Shown: one piece after another, positions 14,490 through 20,957 of the stretch
Position numbering within the stretch: the stretch's first letter is position 1
Layout of the letters: the number at the start of each line of letters is the position of its first letter
NCBI GenBank assembly: GCA_041568335.1
Contig: JBFFZZ010000012.1
Coordinates: 1 to 24,236, forward strand
DNA from: WVWW01 sp041568335
GTDB taxonomy: Bacteria; Acidobacteriota; Polarisedimenticolia; Polarisedimenticolales; Polarisedimenticolaceae
DNA: 24,236 nt
Direction of reading: 5' to 3'
Translations under genes and position numbers: made by a program
Notes under the pieces: model-generated
Seen by the model: only the letters and a program-made list of their open reading frames with translations
What the model was told of the DNA's origin: nothing
The model's database searches: none

Positions 14490-16460
14490 TTGTTCCGAGC
14501 CTGTCTCATCATCGTGCTCGCCGTCGCCTCGTTCGCTCCGCCCGGAGTCGCCGGCGAGCCGGGGTTCTCCGGCGCCGTCAAGGATACCGCGGGGCGGTTC
14601 CTGGCCGACGTCGAGATCCTCGTCGTCTCGCCGTCGACCTCGTCCGACCCCGTGCGACCCGTCGCGACCGTCCGCAGCGACTCCCGGGGCCGGTTCCTGA
14701 TCGAACGGCTCGAGGCCGGCGCCTACCAGATCGCTGCGGTGAAACGCGGTTACCGCACGTACATCGGCACGATCAACACGCGCGTCGACACGTGGATCCA
14801 ACTGGTTCTCTACCCGCAGGCGCGGCTCGAGCAGGCCGGAATCCCGGAACCCGAAGACGACGCCTGGGCGCTGCGGTTGCCGCGCCGCAACATCCTGCGC
14901 GAAACCGACCCGGCCCTGCCGGCGTTCGAGATGGCCACCGCGCGGCGTCCGTCGATGTACGAGCTTCCCGTCCAGCTCTCGGTCGATCAGCTGTTCAAGG
15001 TCGCGACCGATCTGCGGCGCGCACCGAGCGACGAATCGGTCGTCCAGGGGATCGAGACGCGACTCAACGTGGCGATCCCGCTGGGGAGCCGGGGCAACGT
15101 TTCGGCCCGCGGCAGCCGCGAGAGGTTGAAGAACTCCCGGTACTTCGACGGCTCCGCGCCGACCGGGCGCGACAGCGATCGGCTCGGCGCGCGGTTTTCT
15201 TACGACACGTCGATCGATACACGCATCCAGGTCGAGGCCGAGTACGCGGGTCGCGGTGCCGAGTGGGCTCCGCGCGAGGGCGTTCTGCCGGCCGTGGATC
15301 ACGAGATGGAGAGCTGGCGCGGCGCGGTCGGGCTCGAAAGGCAACTCGGCCCCGCCACGAATCTGAGGGTCGGGCTGGAGTACGCCCACGCCGATCTGGT
15401 CGTGCCCGACGACCAGGCGGTTCGGGTGGACCAGTTGGAGTCGCGATCGACCAACCGCGCCATCCTGGGAACCGGGACGCTGACACTCACGGCTGAACGC
15501 GGGCGCCGCTTCGAGCTCGATTTCGACGCCGGACACCTCGACCTTTCCTCGACGAGCCGCTACTCGACGAACGACCCCGGCCGGTTGCACTTCAACGGGC
15601 TCGCGGGCTGGACCGGAGGCTTCCGCGCGCGGGAGACCCGGGATCTGGCCCGACGTTTCTCGTTGATCTACGGGGTCGGCTACCGCCATGTGGTGCGCGA
15701 GTCGGACGCTTCCATCTGGACGCCGCATCTCGGCGGCCAGCTCAAGTTCGAACCGCTCCAGGTTCGCTGGATCGCGACCTATTACGCGACCGACGACTGG
15801 TCCTCGACATCCGAATCGTCCGGCGGCGGTTGGGAGCCGCAGCGTCCGTTCGGCTACGAGGCCGCGATCGAAGTACCGCTCGCGGAGCACATCACGCTCA
15901 GCGGCACCGTCGAGTCTCGCCCGATGGCGGCCGGTCGCCGCGCCGCACCGCTCGGCGGTCCGGTGGCACCGACCGGACCGGCGTACGTGACCGACGGGAA
16001 CGCGATGCTCGAGCAGAACCGCGTGACGCTCACGCGCGAGACCCCGACCCTGCTGCTGTTCGCCGAGCTGTCCCGGGCCGCGATCGACGGCTCCGTCGCC
16101 GCGGCGCTGGCCTATGACCTGCCGTTCCAGGACCTCGCCGAGCGCGATCTGGATTGCCACACCGGCCGCCTCGGCCTGCGCTTCATCCCCCAGGGGACGC
16201 TCGTGACGCTCGACCTGCGTGATCTGCGCGAATCGCGCCACGCCAACGTCGATGCGGATTCCACCCAGCGCCAGGTGGAGCTGACGTTGATCCAGGACCT
16301 GCTCCAACGTGACGACTTGGGTCGGTGGCGTTTCCTGATGAGTCTCAGCATGGCCGAGTGGAGCTCCGGCGATCCCGGCGACCTACGCCAGATCGCTTCC
16401 GCCGATCGGCTCGAGGCGACCGACGGCCGGCTGTCCGCCGGGTTGTCGCTCGAGTTCTAG
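14490..16460 (+). CDS. Outer-membrane beta-barrel with N-terminal carboxypeptidase-regulatory-like domain
   Basis: From the TTG at 14490 this is a 656-residue protein. The start is chosen because CGGAG lies exactly 6 bases upstream, a promoter ends at 14454, and the protein then opens with a proper signal peptide (FRACLIIVLAVASFAPPGVA). Residues about 27-106 form a carboxypeptidase D regulatory-like beta-sandwich (FSGAVKDTAGRFLADVEI, GRFLIERLEAGAYQIAAVKRGY read as two strands). The remainder is a run of amphipathic strands with many Arg/Glu/Tyr residues, ending in LSAGLSLEF, an outer-membrane beta-signal with terminal Phe. I see no obvious TonB plug. A surface or transport role is inferred. 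The histidine kinase begins 6 bases after its stop, so they are co-transcribed. Confidence 0.82.
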   Translation: MFRACLIIVLAVASFAPPGVAGEPGFSGAVKDTAGRFLADVEILVVSPSTSSDPVRPVATVRSDSRGRFLIERLEAGAYQIAAVKRGYRTYIGTINTRVDTWIQLVLYPQARLEQAGIPEPEDDAWALRLPRRNILRETDPALPAFEMATARRPSMYELPVQLSVDQLFKVATDLRRAPSDESVVQGIETRLNVAIPLGSRGNVSARGSRERLKNSRYFDGSAPTGRDSDRLGARFSYDTSIDTRIQVEAEYAGRGAEWAPREGVLPAVDHEMESWRGAVGLERQLGPATNLRVGLEYAHADLVVPDDQAVRVDQLESRSTNRAILGTGTLTLTAERGRRFELDFDAGHLDLSSTSRYSTNDPGRLHFNGLAGWTGGFRARETRDLARRFSLIYGVGYRHVVRESDASIWTPHLGGQLKFEPLQVRWIATYYATDDWSSTSESSGGGWEPQRPFGYEAAIEVPLAEHITLSGTVESRPMAAGRRAAPLGGPVAPTGPAYVTDGNAMLEQNRVTLTRETPTLLLFAELSRAAIDGSVAAALAYDLPFQDLAERDLDCHTGRLGLRFIPQGTLVTLDLRDLRESRHANVDADSTQRQVELTLIQDLLQRDDLGRWRFLMSLSMAEWSSGDPGDLRQIASADRLEATDGRLSAGLSLEF

Positions 16461-16466
16461 ACCGCC

Positions 16467-19256
16467 ATGGCGCGCATCCGTTTCGGTCTCCGCGAGACTC
16501 TCGTCGTGCTGGCCGCCGCCGCCCTGCTCGGTTTCGGCTTCGTTTCCTTCCTCTACCGGGTCGAAGCGACCGTGCCGATGCTCGGGGTCAAGTGGATCCA
16601 GACGAGCGAAGGCCCGCTGGCGCTCGAGGTCGATCCGGAGGCCGCCGGCTGGGAAGCCGGGATCCGCGAGGGAGACCTCCTGGTGCGAGCCGACGGTCGC
16701 CCGGTTCGCTCGGCGATCGACGCGGACCAACTGGGCTGGATCACCCCCGAACCGGATCGGCTCGAGATCGAGGTCCTGCGCGGCGCGGAGGAGATCGCCT
16801 TCACGGTCGAGATCGCGGATCGCGCCCGCGGCGAGCCGTACACGTACCTGTCCATCGTCGGGCTGGCGTTCTGGGTTTCCGGGCTGTTGATCTCGCTGCG
16901 CTGGTCGAAGGTCCGCGGCGGCACCACGTTCTCGCTACTCGCGTTCGCGATGTTCGCCCAGCTGACGTTGAGCCACACCGGGCGGGGCGATCTGCTGGAT
17001 CGCACGATTTACTGGTTCGATGTCGTCGCGGGGGCGCTGATCCCCGCGCTGTTGCTGCACCTCGGCATCGCCGCGGCGCGCCGCACGGTGGCGCGTCGCT
17101 GGTGGATCGGCGCAGCCTACGTGGCGTCCGCGGCGACGCTCCTGATCGCCTGGTGGATCGCACCGGACGGATTCGGCGGCGCCTATGCCTTCGACGACCC
17201 GGTTGCCGCACTTCAGCTGAGCCACCGGATCGAACCGCTGCTGTTGACGCTGTGCTTTGCGGCGACGATCTATGTCCTGGCACGCGCGCACCGGAGCGTG
17301 TCCGGGACGCGCCGCACGCAGGTTCGCTGGCTGCTCCGTGGCGGGCTCCTCGGGCTGGCCCCGTTCATCCTGCTCTACCACCTGCCCTGGGCGCTCGGTG
17401 CGAGCGAGTTGCCGCGTTGGGCCCAGTTCGTCTCCGTCGTGCCCCTGCTGTTCACACCGGCGGCCTTCACCGCCGCGCTCGCGCGGTACCGGCTCAACGA
17501 TCTCGATCTGTTGTTGATGCGCGGGATGAAAGAGGCGGCTTCGGTGTTCTGCGCGTTCGGGATCTACTCCGTGACGGCGTTCATCCTGCGCGAGGCGTTC
17601 GGAGACGTGCTCGACCTGTCGCGAAGCGGTGCCCGCTATACCGGTCTGTTCGTGGTCGCCCTGCTCTATCCGTCGTTGCGTCGCTGGGTTCAGGTCGGGA
17701 TCGAGAAGGCTTTCTATCGCAAACGCTACAGCTATCGCTCGACCTTGCTCGACTGGGCCCGCGAGCTGTCCGCCGAGACGGATCTCCAATCGTTGCTCAA
17801 TCGACTGCGCCGCCGCGTTCGTGAGACGCTCGACGTCGACGAGGCGGACGTGCTGGTTCGCAGTGGGCCAAGACGGTTTTCGGCTCCCGGCGATACGACG
17901 GGGACGATCGAGCTCGACGATCCGGAGCTCGACCGGCTTCGTTCCACGGCGATGTTGACCATCGAGTCCGGCCGGCTACCCAACGTTCCGTGGGTCCGCC
18001 ACCTGTTCGCGATGAAGGTGAAGGGGCGCATCCGGGCGCTGCTGGCCGTTGGCGACCGAACGACGCCCGACGAGCCGCTGACCAGCGAGGATCGGCACCT
18101 GCTCGGGACGCTGGCCGCCCATGCCGCGACCGCGATCGAGGCGGCGCGCCTGGTGCAGGAGGTGCGCCAACGTGCCGGCGAGATCGAACGACTCCACGCG
18201 CGCCAGGCCAAGATCCTCGAGTCGAGCGCCGTCGGTCTGCTGCTGCTCGATGCGGACGACACGATCCAGGCGTGGAACCGTGCGCTCGAGGCGATCTACG
18301 GGCTCTCGCGTGCGGAGACGATCGGGCGCAACATCGCCGACATCTTCCCGCTCCACGTCGTCCGCCGGCTGCAGCAGGAAAGCCGCAGCGAGGCGCCACC
18401 CGGCGAAGGGCGGATCTTCCGCATCAGCCTCGTCAACAAACGGGGCCGCAGGTTGATCGCCAACCTCTCGGTGTCGGCGGTGGACGGGGATCCGGGGGCA
18501 GACCCGTCGCGCGTCGTGACGTTCGACGACGTCTCCGAGCGGGTCAAGCTCGAGGAGCAGGTGCTGCGTCAGGAGCGTCTGGCGAGTCTCGGACTGCTGG
18601 CGGCGGGCGTCGCCCACGAGATCAACACACCGCTCACGGGAATCTCCAGCTACGCCCAGATGTTGCTCGAGGAGTGCCCGGCCGACGACCCGCGGCGCCA
18701 CGCGCTGGAGAAGATCGAGTTACAGACGAACCGCGCCGCGGAAATCACCGGATCGTTGCTCAACCTCGCACGGCCGGAGGATACCGGTCTCGAACGCGTG
18801 GAATGTGAAGACACGATGCGCGAGGTAGTACAGCTCTTCAAGCCGCAGATCCGCGGCCGCGGGATCGATCTGAAGCTGAACATCGAGACCGGCCTACCGG
18901 CGATTCCCGGTCACAAGGGAAAACTTCAACAGGTGTTGCTCAACTTGCTGATGAACGCGCGTGATGCCCTCGATTCCGGGGGCACGATCAAGCTCCAGGG
19001 GCGCTCGCGCAACGGCAAGATCGAAATGCTGGTCGAGGACGACGGTGTCGGGATCGCCGAGGAAGATCTCGACAGCATCTTCGATCCGTTCTTCACGACC
19101 AAGGGCCGCGGCCGTGGAACCGGTCTCGGGTTGTCGATCACCTACGGCATCGTTCAGGAACACGGCGGTGAGATTCACGTCGAGAGCCACCCCGGTGAGT
19201 ACACGCGTTTCCGCGTGGAGCTCCCGGCTCCGCCCGGGGCGCAGGCCACGGCGTGA
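16467..19256 (+). CDS. Multi-pass histidine kinase with periplasmic PDZ, GAF and PAS domains
   Basis: This 929-residue sensor has TM1 at 11-30, a PDZ domain at about 40-117 (VDPEAAGWEAGIREGDLLVR and the DGRPV turn), then about nine more membrane segments (127-402), a GAF-like region (430-565), a PAS domain (583-695, WNRALEAIYGLSRAETIGRN), a HisKA domain with phospho-acceptor His717 in GVAHEINTPL, and a HATPase domain with Asn830 (N box), DDGVGI (858-863) and GLGLS. The Arg-rich N-terminus suggests that PDZ lies in the periplasm. PDZ domains bind protein C-termini; the ligand is unknown. It follows the barrel gene by 6 bases without its own Shine-Dalgarno, and its stop overlaps the regulator GTG (GTGA), so barrel, kinase and regulator form one transcriptional unit. 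Confidence 0.93.
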   Translation: MARIRFGLRETLVVLAAAALLGFGFVSFLYRVEATVPMLGVKWIQTSEGPLALEVDPEAAGWEAGIREGDLLVRADGRPVRSAIDADQLGWITPEPDRLEIEVLRGAEEIAFTVEIADRARGEPYTYLSIVGLAFWVSGLLISLRWSKVRGGTTFSLLAFAMFAQLTLSHTGRGDLLDRTIYWFDVVAGALIPALLLHLGIAAARRTVARRWWIGAAYVASAATLLIAWWIAPDGFGGAYAFDDPVAALQLSHRIEPLLLTLCFAATIYVLARAHRSVSGTRRTQVRWLLRGGLLGLAPFILLYHLPWALGASELPRWAQFVSVVPLLFTPAAFTAALARYRLNDLDLLLMRGMKEAASVFCAFGIYSVTAFILREAFGDVLDLSRSGARYTGLFVVALLYPSLRRWVQVGIEKAFYRKRYSYRSTLLDWARELSAETDLQSLLNRLRRRVRETLDVDEADVLVRSGPRRFSAPGDTTGTIELDDPELDRLRSTAMLTIESGRLPNVPWVRHLFAMKVKGRIRALLAVGDRTTPDEPLTSEDRHLLGTLAAHAATAIEAARLVQEVRQRAGEIERLHARQAKILESSAVGLLLLDADDTIQAWNRALEAIYGLSRAETIGRNIADIFPLHVVRRLQQESRSEAPPGEGRIFRISLVNKRGRRLIANLSVSAVDGDPGADPSRVVTFDDVSERVKLEEQVLRQERLASLGLLAAGVAHEINTPLTGISSYAQMLLEECPADDPRRHALEKIELQTNRAAEITGSLLNLARPEDTGLERVECEDTMREVVQLFKPQIRGRGIDLKLNIETGLPAIPGHKGKLQQVLLNLLMNARDALDSGGTIKLQGRSRNGKIEMLVEDDGVGIAEEDLDSIFDPFFTTKGRGRGTGLGLSITYGIVQEHGGEIHVESHPGEYTRFRVELPAPPGAQATA

Positions 19257-20677
19257 GCGAAACGCGCGAAGCGTCCGGCGCGGTGACCCCGTCGCAGTCC
19301 ACGTCCGCCGAGAGCGGCCGCGTGCTGGTCATCGATGACGAGCCCGTAGTCGTCGACGTGCTGCGGGAACTGTTGCTCAAGCAGGGTTACGAGATCGAGG
19401 TCGCCGGCGACGCCGCCGCGGGTCGCCAGTGCCTCGAGCAGCAACACTGGGACGCCATCTTGCTCGATGTCATGCTCCCCGACGCGGACGGGATGCAGGT
19501 GCTGCGCTGGATCCGCGAGCGCAACCCGAACCTCGCGGTGGTGATGATCACCGCGTTCGCCACCGTGGAGTCCGCGGTCGACGCGATGAAGGCGGGGGCC
19601 TTCCACTACGTCACCAAACCGTTCAACAACGAAGAAGTACGCAATCTCGTTTCGCGCGCCGTGCAGACTTCGCGGCTGCGTCGCGAAAACAAGAATCTGC
19701 GCCGCGCACTCGAAGAGCGCTTCCGTTTCGAGCGCATCATCGGCAAGTCTCGAGCGATGCAAGAGCTGTACAGCTTCATCGAGCAGGTCGCGCCCAGCCG
19801 ATCGACGGTCTTGATCCAGGGCGAATCGGGTACGGGCAAGGAACTCGTTGCGCAGGCGATCCACCGGCAAAGCCCGCGGAAGGAGAAACCGTTCATCGTG
19901 GTGAACAGCTCGAGCATCCCGACCGAGCTGCTCGAGGACAACCTGTTCGGTCACGTCAAGGGAGCCTTCACCGGCGCGACCGCCGATCGGCAAGGCCTGT
20001 TCAGCGCCGCCGACGGCGGCACGATCCTGTTCGACGAGGTCACGACCATCAGCTCCGACGTGCAGGCCAAACTCCTGCGTGTCATGCAGAACCGCGAGTT
20101 CATCCCGCTCGGGTCGGTGGAGCCGCGCACGGTCGACGTTCGCATCCTGGCGGCGACCAACGAAGATATCCGCACCCTGGTCAAGGACGGTGGCTTTCGT
20201 GAAGACCTGTACTATCGACTGAACGTTCTTTCGGTCACCGTGCCTCCGCTGCGCCATCGTCTCGAAGACCTCCCGCTTCTCGTCACGCATTTCCTGCGGA
20301 AGTACAACGCGGAAAACGAGAAGCAGGTGGAGTCGATCGAAACGGGAGCTCTCGAGCGGCTGCTTTCCTATCTCTGGCCGGGCAACGTGCGTGAGCTGGA
20401 GAATGTCATCGAACGCGGCGTGGTACTGGCCCAGGGCGCGCAGATCGAGCTTTCCTCGCTGCCCAAGGATTTGGAGGAGGGAGCGGTTGTCCCCTCCGCC
20501 GCGTCGTCCTTGCCGGAGGGGGTCGGTTTGTACGAAGCGGTGGGTCGGTACGAGCGCCAGTTGATCGAGTCGGCGCTGCGCCGCGCCGGGGGGGTCCAGA
20601 AACAGGCCGCCAAGATCCTGGGCCTGAAGCCGACGACGCTGAACGAAAAAATCAAAAGGCTGGGGATTCGAATCTAA
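19253..20677 (+). CDS. NtrC-family sigma-54-dependent response regulator
   Basis: This 474-residue regulator has a receiver domain with DDE (28-30), phospho-acceptor Asp72 (LLDVMLPD) and Lys122 (TKPF). The AAA+ domain has Walker A GESGTGKE (190-197), the sigma-54 contact loop GAFTGA (237-242), Walker B TILFDEV (257-263) and the LWPGNVRELENV sensor region. A Fis-type helix-turn-helix closes the protein (GGVQKQAAKILGLKPTTLNEKIKRLGI, read as two helices). All residues for phosphorylation and sigma-54 activation are present. It starts at a GTG overlapping the kinase stop by 4 bases and is surely the cognate partner. The 22 residues before the receiver are Ser/Thr-rich. A sigma-54-like site lies about 150 bp downstream of its stop. 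Confidence 0.96.
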   Translation: MSETREASGAVTPSQSTSAESGRVLVIDDEPVVVDVLRELLLKQGYEIEVAGDAAAGRQCLEQQHWDAILLDVMLPDADGMQVLRWIRERNPNLAVVMITAFATVESAVDAMKAGAFHYVTKPFNNEEVRNLVSRAVQTSRLRRENKNLRRALEERFRFERIIGKSRAMQELYSFIEQVAPSRSTVLIQGESGTGKELVAQAIHRQSPRKEKPFIVVNSSSIPTELLEDNLFGHVKGAFTGATADRQGLFSAADGGTILFDEVTTISSDVQAKLLRVMQNREFIPLGSVEPRTVDVRILAATNEDIRTLVKDGGFREDLYYRLNVLSVTVPPLRHRLEDLPLLVTHFLRKYNAENEKQVESIETGALERLLSYLWPGNVRELENVIERGVVLAQGAQIELSSLPKDLEEGAVVPSAASSLPEGVGLYEAVGRYERQLIESALRRAGGVQKQAAKILGLKPTTLNEKIKRLGIRI

Positions 20678-20685
20678 TTACGATG

Positions 20686-20718
20686 CCCGGTCGGCCCCCG
20701 GTTCGAACCCGGTCCGGG
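20686..20718. repeat. Imperfect GC-rich palindrome after the regulator gene
   Basis: The inner part CCGGTTCGAACCCGG at 20698-20712 is a palindrome with one extra C, flanked by CCCGG (20686-20690) and CCGGG (20714-20718). It could be the regulator's transcription terminator without a T-tract, or an upstream activator site for the NtrC-type regulator, about 150 bp before the predicted sigma-54 start. Neither is proved. Confidence 0.35.
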
Positions 20719-20809
20719 TTGCTGCACGAGGCCCGCAAAGCCTCCGCGGAGAGCTGCCGCTCGAGCCCGTTTGGGACTATAAAAACACTGAGATTTGGGG
20801 ACGGTTTGG

Positions 20810-20838
20810 TTGACGATCCCAGGACCGAGTGGTACATA
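20810..20838 (+). promoter_or_regulatory. Alternative sigma-70 promoter before the receptor gene
   Basis: TTGACG at 20810-20815, a 17-nt spacer and TACATA at 20833-20838 make a reasonable sigma-70 promoter. Its -10 overlaps the sigma-54-like site, so the two readings compete. The leader would be about 110 nt long. Confidence 0.4.
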
Positions 20839-20845
20839 AATCGCT
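20830..20845 (+). promoter_or_regulatory. Sigma-54-like promoter of the TonB-dependent-receptor-like gene
   Basis: TGGTACATAAATCGCT matches the sigma-54 consensus TGGYACRNNNNTTGCW at every defined position but one (TCGCT for TTGCT), keeping the essential GG and GC ten bases apart. It lies in the 280-bp region between a sigma-54 activator gene and the receptor gene. Transcription would start near 20856, about 100 nt before the ATG. Confidence 0.5.
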
Positions 20846-20913
20846 CGAAGTCTCCGGAACGAACCCTCCGGACCTATATATTGAAGCATGAGTGCCGGCG
20901 CTGTCGTGGGGGT

Positions 20914-20922
20914 TGCTACACT
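20914..20922 (+). promoter_or_regulatory. Weak extended -10 element near the receptor start
   Basis: TGCTACACT has the TGn extension and a hexamer near TATAAT, giving a start near 20929 and a short leader. No -35 is visible. A TATATT at 20877-20882 is a further, weaker candidate. The rest of the 280-bp gap holds no coding sequence I can support. Confidence 0.3.
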
Positions 20923-20946
20923 CGGCGCGCTTGAAATCCGGTCGGC

Positions 20947-20952
20947 AGGAGG
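20947..20952 (+). promoter_or_regulatory. Ribosome-binding site deciding the receptor start
   Basis: AGGAGG lies 5 bases before the ATG at 20958. This outweighs the in-frame GTG at 20892, which has no such site and would put 22 unrelated residues before the signal peptide. Confidence 0.85.
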
Positions 20953-20957
20953 ACGTC

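Noticed and set aside
14448..16307. A 619-codon minus-strand open frame opposite the barrel gene
   Set aside because: Same artefact; the plus strand has the signal peptide, promoter, ribosome-binding site and C-terminal beta-signal.
16325..17824. A 499-codon plus-strand open frame overlapping the kinase gene
   Set aside because: Out of frame with the clearly supported PDZ and membrane segments of the kinase; Arg-rich shadow translation.
16467..20677. PEP-CTERM PrsK/PrsR sensor pair
   Set aside because: The kinase has PDZ and PAS domains not expected in PrsK, and no PEP-CTERM protein or exosortase gene is in the window.
20691..20712. Possible tRNA: a GGTTCGAACC T-loop-like sequence after the regulator gene
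   Set aside because: On neither strand could I find a matching acceptor stem, D arm and anticodon arm at the right distance; the palindrome explains the resemblance.
20892..20957. Longer N-terminus of the receptor from the GTG at 20892
   Set aside because: No ribosome-binding site and it would precede the signal peptide; AGGAGG sits before the ATG at 20958.
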